From assembly GCA_964559835.1 (NCBI GenBank), contig CAZLJE010000005.1, forward strand, positions 1 to 64,000: a stretch of 64,000 nucleotides of DNA, read 5' to 3'. Under the pieces are notes generated by a model. That model was not told the origin of the DNA, ran no database searches, and worked only from the letters and a program-made list of their open reading frames with translations. Of the stretch, positions 26,522 to 34,795 are shown in pieces; the stretch's first letter is position 1; the number at the start of each line of letters is the position of its first letter. The stretch is from DAISJI01 sp964559835. Lineage in GTDB: Bacteria > Acidobacteriota > Terriglobia > Terriglobales > Acidobacteriaceae. The position numbers and the translations under genes are program-made.

Positions 26522-27682
26522 ATGACAACGACTACGCAGCCTGTTTCACGCGCCCCTGTCCCGCAGCAGTTCCCATTCCTTGATCTCAAAGCGCAGTTCG
26601 CTCCCATCCGCGACGAGGTAACGGCAGCGGTCACGCGTGTGCTTGACAGCCAGGTCTTCATCATGGGGCCGGAGGTAGAGCAATTCGAAAGGCAAGTGGC
26701 GGAATATATCGGTACCGAGCACGCCATCGGGTGCGCTTCCGGTTCGGATGCTTTGTTGCTGGCTTTGATGGCGCTGGGAGTCGGGCCAGGCGATGAAGTC
26801 GTTACGGTCGCGTTTACCTTCGTCGCCACGGCGGGCGCGATCGCCCGGCTGCACGCGAAGCCAGTCTTCGTCGACATCGATCCGGTTACTTACAATCTCG
26901 ACCCAGCGAAGCTCGAAGCGGCAATCACGCCGCGCACGAAAGCCATCATCCCGGTGCACCTGTTCGGTTTGGCCGCGGACATGGACTCCATCATGGAGGT
27001 GGCCAACGCGCATCGCATCCCGGTGATCGAGGATGCCGCGCAGGCGGTAGGGGCGCGGTATAAGGGAACAATGGTTGGAACCATTGGTACCATCGGTTGC
27101 TTTAGCTTTTTTCCTTCCAAAAACCTCGGCGCGGCGGGTGATGGCGGGCTGCTTTGTACTGGCGACGCTGCGCTGAGAGACAAACTGCGGCTGATGCGCG
27201 TGCACGGCAGCCGCACGAAGTATGACTACGACGTCATTGGAATCAACAGCCGTCTTGACGCATTGCAGGCGGCAATTTTGCGGGTGAAGCTGCCGCATCT
27301 TAATGGCTGGGCTGCCGGCCGTCAGCGTAACGCAGAACGTTATCGCAGGCTGTTCGCCGAGCACGGGATCGGCACGGAGTTGACTCTGCCCGTCGCTCCA
27401 CCGGACCGCGTACACATCTACAATCAATTCACTGTTCGTAGGAACCGTCGCGATGCGCTCAAGGAGCACCTTCGCCTCGCCGGGATTCCGTCGGAAATCT
27501 ACTATCCATACCCGCTGCACACGCAGCCAGCCTTTGCTTACCTACGGTACCAGGCGGGCGACCTGCCGGAGTCGGAAGCGGCCAGCGAGCAGGTGCTCTC
27601 GCTGCCGATTTACCCTGAACTGACCGAGGCTCAGCAGGAAGCGGTCGTCACCGCTATCGCCGATTTCTGTGGTCAAGGCTGA
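26522..27682 (+). CDS. DegT/DnrJ/EryC1 sugar aminotransferase (WbpE-like)
   Basis: A 386-aa PLP aminotransferase. ATG 26522 is chosen because the residues from FPFLDLKAQFAPIRDE match the normal start of the family. Motifs: GCASGSDALLLAL, TFVATAGAI, VHLFGLAADMD, EDAAQAVGARYKG, FFPSKNLGAAGDGG with the PLP lysine, and INSRLDALQAAIL. Best by-eye match is the WbpE/WlbC type, which aminates a 3-keto-uronic acid sugar nucleotide. It follows the epimerase by 133 bp and ends just before a strong terminator. Confidence 0.87.
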   Translation: MTTTTQPVSRAPVPQQFPFLDLKAQFAPIRDEVTAAVTRVLDSQVFIMGPEVEQFERQVAEYIGTEHAIGCASGSDALLLALMALGVGPGDEVVTVAFTFVATAGAIARLHAKPVFVDIDPVTYNLDPAKLEAAITPRTKAIIPVHLFGLAADMDSIMEVANAHRIPVIEDAAQAVGARYKGTMVGTIGTIGCFSFFPSKNLGAAGDGGLLCTGDAALRDKLRLMRVHGSRTKYDYDVIGINSRLDALQAAILRVKLPHLNGWAAGRQRNAERYRRLFAEHGIGTELTLPVAPPDRVHIYNQFTVRRNRRDALKEHLRLAGIPSEIYYPYPLHTQPAFAYLRYQAGDLPESEAASEQVLSLPIYPELTEAQQEAVVTAIADFCGQG

Positions 27683-27713
27683 GCAGGACTGCCCCTCGAC
27701 CGCGTGCACGCAA

Positions 27714-27747
27714 AAAACAATCCCTCGCTCACGCGAGGGATTGTTTT
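27714..27747. terminator. Bidirectional intrinsic terminator
   Basis: A perfect 15-bp stem (27714-27728 with 27733-27747) with a 4-nt loop. The GC-rich core is flanked by A-rich sequence on the left and TTTT on the right, so it can end transcription in both directions. It lies between the convergent aminotransferase and YvcK genes. Confidence 0.92.
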
Positions 27748-27771
27748 GTAATGCGGCACCTTCAGTTTTAT

Positions 27772-28866
27772 TCAGGCGCTTGAACCCGCCTCAACACGGC
27801 CATCAGCACGTTTCAGCTCAGGTGCAAGCGCCAGCCGTTCGTGATCGGCGCTGCAGGTCCGACCCGCGCGGACCACCGCGAGAAGGTCCTCTACGACGCG
27901 ACAGCTGGCGTGCCGTATGACATCGCCGTCCGCGATGTAATCACCGACGACCGGTAAGATCCCGAGTTGCGCGACTTCGTGCAGGTCGGCGCGAACATGC
28001 GTGACGCCTTCGCTTGCGCATCTCGCAGCCTGCGCGGGAGACAGCGGTGCATCGTTGATCAGGGCCACATCCAAGAGTTCGTGTCCCGCGTGCTCGTGCA
28101 GAACTCGAATGTGGTCGGCAGCAGTGAGACCGAGGCTCTCATTGGGTTGTGTCGTCAGATTACACACAAACACCTTCAGTGCTCGTGACGCGGCGATGGC
28201 CTCAGGAATTTCGCGCACCAGCAAATTCGGGACGAGGCTGGTGAAGAGTGAACCCGGGCCGATCGTGATCAAGTCGGCATCGGCGATGGCTTGCAAGGCT
28301 TGCGGCAGTGGCGCCGCGTCGGGCGGTACCAGTTGGAGCTTGCGTATGCGCTCCGTCGCCGAAGTGATGTTCGTTTCACCCACTATAGAATCCCCGTTCT
28401 CGAGAATTGCCTTGAGGCTCACATTGGTTGTCGTCGCCGGAAACACGTGTCCGGCGCTGGTCAATATTTCTGCCGAAATCCTGATGGCTTCCGCAAAATC
28501 GGCAGTGATGGCGGTCATTGCAGTGAGGAACAGGTTGCCGAAACTGTGGCCTTCCAAGCCGGAGCATTCGGGGAAACGGTATTGAAACAGACGGGCGAGC
28601 AAAGATTCTTCCTCGCACAGGGCGATGATGCAATTGCGGATGTCTCCGGGAGGAAGAACCCCAAGCTCCTTCCTTAGCTTGCCGCTGGAGCCTCCGTCGT
28701 CGCTGACGGTGACGATCGCGGTGACCTCGCCAATGGCCTGCGTCTGTGGACGACCTGAATAGCCGCAGGAGAAAGAGCGAAGCCCCTTCAGCAACGTCGA
28801 GAGCCCAGTGCCGCCACCGATGGCAACCACCTTCAGAGGGCGGTTCGGATTTACGACCTGTGTCAT
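27772..28866 (-). CDS. yvcK: YvcK/CofD-like UDP-GlcNAc-binding protein
   Basis: A 364-aa protein of the YvcK/CofD family. Hallmarks: VVAIGGGTGLSTLLKGLR at the N-terminus, TVSDDGGSSGKLRKE, PPGDIRNCI, GHSFGNLFL and IGPGSLFTSLVPNLL. YvcK binds UDP-sugars such as UDP-GlcNAc and links carbon metabolism to cell-envelope synthesis in Bacillus and mycobacteria. It is the last gene of locus B, 171 bp after the sorting-substrate gene, and ends at a terminator. Sensing of nucleotide-sugar supply for EPS is a reasonable inference; it could equally be a chance neighbour. Confidence 0.9.
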   Translation of the reverse strand: MTQVVNPNRPLKVVAIGGGTGLSTLLKGLRSFSCGYSGRPQTQAIGEVTAIVTVSDDGGSSGKLRKELGVLPPGDIRNCIIALCEEESLLARLFQYRFPECSGLEGHSFGNLFLTAMTAITADFAEAIRISAEILTSAGHVFPATTTNVSLKAILENGDSIVGETNITSATERIRKLQLVPPDAAPLPQALQAIADADLITIGPGSLFTSLVPNLLVREIPEAIAASRALKVFVCNLTTQPNESLGLTAADHIRVLHEHAGHELLDVALINDAPLSPAQAARCASEGVTHVRADLHEVAQLGILPVVGDYIADGDVIRHASCRVVEDLLAVVRAGRTCSADHERLALAPELKRADGRVEAGSSA

Positions 28867-29037
28867 CGGAAGACTGACAGATCCGACGCGCGACGGCCTC
28901 CGCCGCTATTTCACACACCGACTGGTGCGGCCGGCGTGAGCGCCAGCGGGTTCAGCCGTCGTGGTTTGAATGTTTGTTAGACCGTCCGCCTGAGATCGAC
29001 GTGTGCAGTCGGGCCAGACGGTGTCCTGGTCATGCGT

Positions 29038-29277
29038 TCATTTCGTTTTGAGAACGCGCACGAGGCCGACGGCTCCGACGAGACCGACAGCGAGCAAGGC
29101 GAACGTTCCCGCGTCTGGCATCTCGTCTTCGCCGTCTCCTTCGCGTCCATCAAGTTTGGCATTGGCTGCGGCCAAGGCGGCCGATCCGCTACCGCGGCTG
29201 GCCGTAAGGTTAAGGGCATGTGCGGTAGCGACGCCAGACGCCAATACCGCGCTGAGTACAAGCACCCGAGTTAGCAT
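29038..29277 (-). CDS. Small exosortase substrate with MPDAG-type C-terminal sorting signal
   Basis: A 79-aa protein. ATG 29277 is chosen because GGAG lies 7 bases upstream. Residues 1-22 are a Sec signal peptide. About 30 residues of Ala/Gly/Asp/Glu-rich mature sequence follow, then the C-terminal tripartite signal: MPDAGT (53-58), a hydrophobic helix (59-73) and a basic tail (RVLKTK). This is the PEP-CTERM layout, with a motif closest to the VPDSG class. It lies directly downstream of the exosortase gene. After processing only about 35 residues would remain, very small for a sorted surface protein. The motif call is by eye. Confidence 0.8.
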   Translation of the reverse strand: MLTRVLVLSAVLASGVATAHALNLTASRGSGSAALAAANAKLDGREGDGEDEMPDAGTFALLAVGLVGAVGLVRVLKTK

Positions 29278-29313
29278 ATGGATCTCCAAAATCTCCCAAG
29301 AAACGATGGATGC

Positions 29314-29337
29314 TGTGCTGCCGGTACCGGCGGCACA
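29314..29337. other. Hairpin between exosortase and its substrate gene
   Basis: A 24-bp near-perfect palindrome (one G-T pair) centred on CCGGTACCGG, 37 bp before the start of the small substrate gene on the minus strand. No T-run follows in the direction of transcription, so it is not an obvious terminator. It could stabilise or segment the mRNA so that the substrate is expressed at a different level from the exosortase. Confidence 0.45.
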
Positions 29338-29421
29338 ACATGGTTGGTAAAAAGGGGGTGCTAGTGGTCAAGCCGCTTAGATGCACCCCTCCATGTCGCA
29401 GCAGCAGTCTCGGGCAGACGA

Positions 29422-30297
29422 TCAGTCCAATCGCTGCGCCACGCGAATCATCGGTGCCCACAGGAGAATGGCGAAAAGGAAAAAAACGATTCCGCCATCA
29501 GCGTGCAGGCGACCGTGCAGAAAGGCCCGGTCCACGTAATAGCCGAGCAAGGACAATGTCACGATTCGTACACCGTTCTTGAAAATGATGATCGGTACGA
29601 TGGACGCAATCAGGAGAAGCTTCGATTTCGTCGATCGCAGCAGCGCGTGCCCGATCACCAGGCTAACGATCAGGAAAGCGATGGTTGAGCGAGTACCGCT
29701 GCATCCCGGGCCGATGTTGAAGGACCCAGCCGGCAACGAAAACACCGTTCCGTGCCGAACCGCGGGGACATGTAGTAGGCGGAACATGGCCTGTACGCAC
29801 CACACTGAAGCGTGTTGTAGCGCGACCATAACCTGGTTGATAAGCCAGTGCGGCGGCGGAACTGTCAGCAACAGCAACAGCAGCGAAAAGCGCGCTGCAT
29901 AAGCGGCCTGCGGGCCATAGCATATGGTGAAGGCTGCTATCCAATACGCCACTAACGCGACCGCGCCGACGGTGACGCGAACTCCGGCTGGGCTGGCGTT
30001 GGCGGCCATGCTCATGGCCAATGCCAGCACGGTCCCGGCCACCACCGCCACCGGTGGCGCGCGCCAATACCCCACGATTTTCTTCCGTTCTAACCAGATC
30101 AGGTATGCGCACAGTGGCGGTACCAGGACGACGTGGGACGCGTCCAGGGATGAGACCGCCAATCGTACCAGCTCACGCAGTTCCGTCCAGAATGCGACGA
30201 ATGACGCAATCAGCAGCGCCGCAAAGTACAGGTTCGCCGACTGCACGCCTGTCGCGACGGCATGCCGGATGTTCGTTAGCGAATGCGAAGCTGCCAT
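29422..30297 (-). CDS. Exosortase (transpeptidase-like membrane protease)
   Basis: A 291-aa polytopic membrane protein with about eight hydrophobic segments. The catalytic set of the exosortase/archaeosortase family is present in order: Cys199 in PGCSGTRS, Arg244 in FKNGVRI and His265 in LHADGG. Exosortases cut C-terminal sorting signals of exported proteins in the inner membrane, and their genes usually lie in EPS loci, as here. There is no fused or adjacent EpsI (DUF3485) domain. The only substrate in the window is the 79-aa protein encoded immediately downstream, suggesting a dedicated pair. The gene follows the flavin reductase by 15 bp, in the same operon as the carrier-protein pathway. 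Confidence 0.9.
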   Translation of the reverse strand: MAASHSLTNIRHAVATGVQSANLYFAALLIASFVAFWTELRELVRLAVSSLDASHVVLVPPLCAYLIWLERKKIVGYWRAPPVAVVAGTVLALAMSMAANASPAGVRVTVGAVALVAYWIAAFTICYGPQAAYAARFSLLLLLLTVPPPHWLINQVMVALQHASVWCVQAMFRLLHVPAVRHGTVFSLPAGSFNIGPGCSGTRSTIAFLIVSLVIGHALLRSTKSKLLLIASIVPIIIFKNGVRIVTLSLLGYYVDRAFLHGRLHADGGIVFFLFAILLWAPMIRVAQRLD

Positions 30298-30312
30298 TGA
30301 TGACCAGCGCTG

Positions 30313-30792
30313 TCAACCGCCGTACTCCCAGGGCGATTTCCTCATCGTGAGTGGCTCAAAGTCACGCCGAAACTGAGCCTCAACGATCTGGAGGATGACG
30401 ATGGCGTGATCGCCGCCCGTATCCACCAAGTCGCGGAGTTCGCATTCGACGTAGGCGGGAGGACTTTCGAGAACGGGCACCGCAGTCGTTCTCTCGACGA
30501 ACGGCTCACCATTGATTTGTCCCGACGCGGCCACCGTGGGCGTGAAGAATGTCTGTGCCAAACTTTCTTGTCCGGCTGCGACCACGTGAAGCGCGGCGAC
30601 ACGGCTTTCTGAAAGGCACTTGAACGCGTTGCTCTCCCTGCGCACCGCCGCCATGAGCAATGGCGGCTTGAACGAAGCTTGTGAAACCCAGGAAACCGTC
30701 GCGGCGCCGAACCGCTCGCCGCTTCGCGAAGTTAGAATGTACACGCCGTTTGTAAACGATCGGAGCGCTTTTGTTTTCTGTAGGCTGTCCAT
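30313..30792 (-). CDS. Flavin reductase (HpaC/DIM6-NTAB family)
   Basis: A 159-aa FMN-binding split-barrel protein. ATG 30792 is preferred because AAGGAG is upstream and the longer frame would overlap the formyltransferase stop. It shows ALRSFTNGVYILTS, AATVSWVSQASFKPPLLMAAV, and a C-terminal HAIVILQIVEAQ strand. Members supply reduced flavin to two-component monooxygenases. The luciferase-like monooxygenase at 33382 in the same operon is the obvious partner. Confidence 0.87.
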   Translation of the reverse strand: MDSLQKTKALRSFTNGVYILTSRSGERFGAATVSWVSQASFKPPLLMAAVRRESNAFKCLSESRVAALHVVAAGQESLAQTFFTPTVAASGQINGEPFVERTTAVPVLESPPAYVECELRDLVDTGGDHAIVILQIVEAQFRRDFEPLTMRKSPWEYGG

Positions 30793-30827
30793 AGGCCTCG
30801 CTACTCCTTGCAAGGGATTGGGTCGGC

Positions 30828-31763
30828 TCACGCGATACTCCACTTAGCTGCCGTGGGCTGACGGTTCCGCAACTCCGGAGGGTTTACGAGTCGTCCGTCA
30901 ACGACGAGCTTGTCGATGCTTACCCACTCATCGGTTGCGGCAACCCGGAGGGCACCGCTCTCGTAGCGAACAGTGCCCGGAGGTTCTAGAGAACGCAACC
31001 CAGTCATGGTCGCTTTGCCGACCACGACCTCCTTGCCGGCGAGAATGGCCCGCGGGTGTCCCCAGGCAGATCGGGATGGAAAAAAATCGCAGGCCCGTAC
31101 GAAATCAACTACACGGCGTGCAGGCCGTGTCCAGGTGAGCCGACCCTGTTCAGGAACATCTCTCCCGAAATATTCGCGTTTGGACAACTCCTGGGGAATG
31201 GCCGGGATCTCGGCCGGCGAGCTCGCCGCTGTTTGGAGTAAGCTGCGCAACAGCACGAGCCCTTCGCGCGTGCATCGGCCGGCCACCGCGAATGCGCTGT
31301 CCGCCGCTTCGATCGGGAACTGTGTCTGGTAGGCGATCGGCCCCGCATCCACCTTGGGAATCATCCAATGTACTGTCACTCCATGGGTTGTCTCTCCGCG
31401 ATAGATCGCCCAACTTACCGCGTTGAGGCCCGCGTAGCGTGGTAGCGCGGCGGGATGCAAGTTGAAGGCGCCGATGCGCGCCGCGCGTAGCGCCTCCGCG
31501 GGGATGATGTGCAAAGAATGGACATTAAGTATGAGATCAATCGCCTCGGTTTGCAGCCGGGCTGCGAATTCGGCGGTTCTGACCATTTGTGCAGGCCAAG
31601 TCGGAACCCCGAGTACGTGTGCGACGTCCCACACGTTCGGCAGGCCGCTTCCCGCGTCCCCAGGCGGAGCAGCAACAGCGGCCACGATGGCGTGGCCAGA
31701 ACCGGCAACTAAACGCAGGGTCTGAATGCCGGCCGCTTCTTCGGCGATCAATAGAACTCGCAT
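30828..31763 (-). CDS. Formyltransferase (Fmt/ArnA-like, formyl-THF dependent)
   Basis: A 311-aa protein with an N-terminal formyltransferase domain. The catalytic triad is visible: Asn101 and His103 in FNLHPAALPRYAG and Asp139 in VDAGPI. A C-terminal domain (about 205-300) resembles the Fmt-C fold (RLTWTRPARRVVDFVRAC, FPSRSAWG). Relatives N-formylate amino sugars, Met-tRNA or the amino group of a carrier-bound amino acid. A housekeeping Fmt is unlikely here because def and other translation genes are absent and the gene lies 9 bp after the amino-acid adenylating enzyme. Formylation of the pathway amino group is the favoured inference. Confidence 0.83.
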   Translation of the reverse strand: MRVLLIAEEAAGIQTLRLVAGSGHAIVAAVAAPPGDAGSGLPNVWDVAHVLGVPTWPAQMVRTAEFAARLQTEAIDLILNVHSLHIIPAEALRAARIGAFNLHPAALPRYAGLNAVSWAIYRGETTHGVTVHWMIPKVDAGPIAYQTQFPIEAADSAFAVAGRCTREGLVLLRSLLQTAASSPAEIPAIPQELSKREYFGRDVPEQGRLTWTRPARRVVDFVRACDFFPSRSAWGHPRAILAGKEVVVGKATMTGLRSLEPPGTVRYESGALRVAATDEWVSIDKLVVDGRLVNPPELRNRQPTAAKWSIA

Positions 31764-31772
31764 GTCAGTACT

Positions 31773-33389
31773 TCACGCTTTACGCGACATCGCTGCGACG
31801 TGATCACCAGAGGGTTCGGAGAAGTACTGGCGAATCCTGGGGCGGTCAACCTTGCCGTTGCTGTTCTTCGGGAGTTCGTCGCATTGCAGCCAGCGCGACG
31901 GGATCATGTAGCTGGGGATAATTTCCGTCAGGCGGCTGCGGAGAGTCGCAGGAGAAACTTCCGGGTTGTTGCTGCTATAGGCGCAGCAGATCACCATGCC
32001 TTCGAACCCTGTGCTCGGAACCGCGACTACAACACACTCGCGAACGAGATCGATTGAATTCATGGCCGCTTCGATCTCGCCCAGCTCAATGCGATAACCG
32101 CGCGACTTGATCTGCGAATCGACGCGGCCAATGAAGTACACCAGATCATCTTCGCCAACCTTGGCCAAATCCCCGGTTTTGTAAACACGGTCGCCGGAGT
32201 GGGGAAAAGGATTCGGCAGAAATGCGGAAGAGGTTTTCTCCTCATCCTGCCAATAGCCTGGGCTGAGACCTACTCCACTGATGTAGAGGTCGCCGACCTC
32301 GCCTCTGGGGACCGGTTGCAAGTTGCCGTCCAGCACCAGCAGATCTTCGCCATCACAGGGACGGCCAATCGGAATAGCAGCTTTCTCATCTTCAGGACAC
32401 GCTGGCAGCGTGTAATAACTGCTGGCGATCGTGGTTTCTGTAGGACCATAAAGGTTCGTGAACTGCACGTTCGGCAGCCGCGTCATCCAGTGAATGAGAA
32501 CGGGGGTGGACAGGGTCTCACCGCACCAAAGGACGCGACGCAGATCAGGAAAATGGTTGAACTCGAGCGCATCGAACTTCGCGATGTAGTGGAGGACAGA
32601 AGGCACGGAAAACCACTGCGTGAGAGCGGAACCGAGAATCCAGTCCACTAGTTTGTTGGGGAACAAGCTCAGCTCGTGCGGTACCAGGTGGAGTTCGGCG
32701 CCGGTGGCAAAGGCACCGAAGATGTCGAACTGGGACAGATCGAAATGCAGCGGCGTATGGCCGGACAACCGCTCCGACTCAGTGATCTGGAAGTATCGAA
32801 CGGCCCAGTCGATGAACTGAATGACGTTGGAGTGGGTGATGACCACACCTTTCGGCGTGCCCGTCGAGCCTGAGGTAAACAGGATGTGCGACGGGGAATC
32901 GGGCCGGTTCGCATACGAGAGTGACTCGCCCGAGTACGCGGCAATGTCAGGCAATTCAAACCTGACCGGCAACTCCGGCGGCCTGGAACCGCTGCCGACC
33001 CACCCGATACCGATATCGCTCAATGCACCGGTCGCAAGAAGCTCGCCCATCATCGTTGCATCAACACCGCCCGCGAGGAGCAGCCGCGGCTCGCACGAGC
33101 GGATGATCTTAGCTATGCGAGCCGCAGGGCCAGTCTCGTTCAGCGGCACATGAATGCAGTCTGCCTTAAGAACCGCGATGAGGCAGGCGATTGCCAGGGG
33201 AGACTTGGGAACCAGGAAGCACACGCGATCCCCCCGGCGGCAGCCGGCGTCGCGCAGAAGACGCGCAAGCTGGTTCGTTGTTCTCTCCAGTTCGACATAT
33301 GTAAATTTTGCGTTGTCCAGAACTAAGCAATTCGCCTGCGGAGCGCGCTCCGCCGAATGCGTCAGATAACTTTGCAGCAAATCAGGCAT
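31773..33389 (-). CDS. Free-standing amino-acid adenylating enzyme (NRPS A-domain/DltA-like)
   Basis: A 538-aa adenylate-forming enzyme with all core motifs: LFTSGSTGTPKGV, HFDLSQFD, NLYGPTETT, YKTGDLA, GRVDSQIKSRGYRIELGEIE and NGKVDR with the catalytic lysine. The FD motif supplies the Asp that binds an alpha-amino group, so the substrate should be an amino acid. By-eye specificity residues are roughly D-L-F-S-L-C-L-I-A, which I cannot assign to a known amino acid. Spacing and CGETLS also resemble D-alanine ligase DltA. No condensation or carrier domain is fused; the ACPs encoded at 34440 and 38345 are likely acceptors. The start overlaps the upstream monooxygenase stop by 8 bp. Confidence 0.87.
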   Translation of the reverse strand: MPDLLQSYLTHSAERAPQANCLVLDNAKFTYVELERTTNQLARLLRDAGCRRGDRVCFLVPKSPLAIACLIAVLKADCIHVPLNETGPAARIAKIIRSCEPRLLLAGGVDATMMGELLATGALSDIGIGWVGSGSRPPELPVRFELPDIAAYSGESLSYANRPDSPSHILFTSGSTGTPKGVVITHSNVIQFIDWAVRYFQITESERLSGHTPLHFDLSQFDIFGAFATGAELHLVPHELSLFPNKLVDWILGSALTQWFSVPSVLHYIAKFDALEFNHFPDLRRVLWCGETLSTPVLIHWMTRLPNVQFTNLYGPTETTIASSYYTLPACPEDEKAAIPIGRPCDGEDLLVLDGNLQPVPRGEVGDLYISGVGLSPGYWQDEEKTSSAFLPNPFPHSGDRVYKTGDLAKVGEDDLVYFIGRVDSQIKSRGYRIELGEIEAAMNSIDLVRECVVVAVPSTGFEGMVICCAYSSNNPEVSPATLRSRLTEIIPSYMIPSRWLQCDELPKNSNGKVDRPRIRQYFSEPSGDHVAAMSRKA

Positions 33390-34404
33390 TCACTTCACTC
33401 GTCACATAGCGGAACACTGTCTGAATATTGCGGAGTTCCTCCTCGGAGGGAGGAATGTCCAGGATGACATTGCGAAATCCCAGGTTCACGTATCGAGCCA
33501 ATTCTGCTGCGACTTCGGCATAGCTGCCAACCAGATATGGACAGAACGTTTTGTAAGTCTCGAACGGCAACAACCAATAAGGCCCGTTGTTATCGCGAAT
33601 GGAGTTCGCGGTTTCGGAGAGCTGCCGGTGCCATACTGAATCGGAGGTGTTCATCGCGAACTGGTGGGTCAAGGTGCCTTTACGGTCTTCCGGAAAGCGC
33701 TGATGAGCCACGGCCCAGGATTCTTCCGAATTCGCTCGCGCGATCACTCCGACGCGGATTCCGCATTCAAGCCCTTCAGGAATATGCACCTCCGCACATT
33801 CTGAAGGCGGCTTGGGATACTGCACCGCAATGGCGCCCATCGCGCGCGCCGCCTCCAGGCCGGAGTCAGACGAGCCGGAGACGAAAATCTCAGGAAGAAG
33901 TTGTGGAGGCAAAGCCGGCTGTAATTTCAAGTCCCTGACGATGTAAAACTCACCTTCGAAAGTGACGGGCGCTGTGGAGGTGAGCAGACGGTTGATGATC
34001 GTCGTGTACTCGATCAGACGGGCATAGCGTTTATCGTGTGGCGTGGTGTCATTCAACGCAATCAGGTCGTTCTTGAACCCCCCTGCCACCATGTTCAGGT
34101 AAACGCGCCTGCCGTAGAGGTGTCCCAGGGAACTGACCATCTTGGCGACGCTGTACGGATGCATGTAGACAGGCTGCACGGCCACGAGCGGACCCAACTT
34201 CGTGGTGTTCTCGAGGATAATCTGCGCCACCAGCCAGGGATCCACCAATGAGTTGTCTGTATAAACGAGAATGCCCTCACAGCCGTATTGCTCGCTCCAG
34301 CGCGCGACGTCAATGACTCGCTGGATATAATCGCTCCTCGGGACGGCGCTCGATTGCGGACTGGTTGAAAACACTTTGATCGCCTGTGTTGCGGCAGTGT
34401 TCAT
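33382..34404 (-). CDS. Luciferase-like FMN-dependent monooxygenase (SsuD-like)
   Basis: A 340-aa TIM-barrel protein of the bacterial luciferase/alkanesulfonate-monooxygenase family. ATG 34404 has AGGAG 5 bases upstream; the longer frame is unsupported and would overlap the ACP. Motifs: RWSEQYGCEGILVYTDNS, YMHPYSVAKMVSSLGHLYGRRVYLNMVAGG, TFEGEFYIV and PEIFVSGSSDSG. It needs reduced flavin, probably from the 30313 reductase. In the butirosin pathway a related enzyme (BtrO) hydroxylates an ACP-bound amino-acyl chain with a separate flavin reductase (BtrV). The ACP and adenylating genes beside it make such a reaction likely. Sulfonate desulfonation is the alternative, but no sulfonate transporter is present. 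Confidence 0.87.
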   Translation of the reverse strand: MNTAATQAIKVFSTSPQSSAVPRSDYIQRVIDVARWSEQYGCEGILVYTDNSLVDPWLVAQIILENTTKLGPLVAVQPVYMHPYSVAKMVSSLGHLYGRRVYLNMVAGGFKNDLIALNDTTPHDKRYARLIEYTTIINRLLTSTAPVTFEGEFYIVRDLKLQPALPPQLLPEIFVSGSSDSGLEAARAMGAIAVQYPKPPSECAEVHIPEGLECGIRVGVIARANSEESWAVAHQRFPEDRKGTLTHQFAMNTSDSVWHRQLSETANSIRDNNGPYWLLPFETYKTFCPYLVGSYAEVAAELARYVNLGFRNVILDIPPSEEELRNIQTVFRYVTSEVNA

Positions 34405-34439
34405 AATTTCTCCTGCTGATACATGGTCCATCGTGTTGT

Positions 34440-34760
34440 TTATTGGCGCGACTGTTCGTCCGCAACTTGCTGAAGGGACGTGCGGACGAAGGCGGCGATC
34501 GCGGCCGGGGATCTGAAATTCTCGATTTCGAGATCGCCCTGATTGATGCGAACACCAAGCCGCGTTTCCAAGCAAACCAGCATTTCAACGATCTTGAGAG
34601 AATCAAGAATGCCCGTCTTGAACAGATCGGTTTCGGGCGAAACCGCTTCCACTTGCAGATCATCGCGAAAGATTGCTGCCAATACTGCTTCGGCGTTTCT
34701 GTGCTCGGGGACGGCGTTAGCAACGCCGCGGCTTGCGAACTGTTGTCCTAAAGCCGGCAT
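34440..34760 (-). CDS. Acyl carrier protein
   Basis: A 106-aa ACP. The phosphopantetheine attachment site is Ser54 in TGILDSLKIVEML, in an acidic, four-helix carrier fold of normal length with an N-terminal extension of about 20 residues. GGAGG stands 5 bases before ATG 34760. It lies between the aldo/keto reductase and the monooxygenase, so it probably carries the intermediate on which the monooxygenase acts. Separate from the ACP at 38345; no fatty-acid synthesis genes are in the window. Confidence 0.9.
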   Translation of the reverse strand: MPALGQQFASRGVANAVPEHRNAEAVLAAIFRDDLQVEAVSPETDLFKTGILDSLKIVEMLVCLETRLGVRINQGDLEIENFRSPAAIAAFVRTSLQQVADEQSRQ

Positions 34761-34795
34761 AGGACCTCCAGGGGATTGGTATCGTGTACTCGTCC

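Noticed and set aside
26546..27520. Minus-strand open frame of 324 codons
   Set aside because: It lies wholly opposite the DegT aminotransferase, whose motifs and PLP lysine are clear; the antisense product has no recognisable features.
29314..29337. Palindrome as an intrinsic terminator for the exosortase gene
   Set aside because: No T-run follows on the minus strand, and the substrate gene lies just downstream; kept only as a possible mRNA hairpin.
30828..31763. Housekeeping methionyl-tRNA formyltransferase
   Set aside because: No def or translation genes nearby, and it is tightly packed within the carrier-protein operon; the catalytic triad alone does not separate the subfamilies.
33382..34404. 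Alkanesulfonate utilisation enzyme SsuD
   Set aside because: No Ssu transporter or sulfur-regulated genes are near; the ACP and adenylating neighbours make a biosynthetic role more likely.
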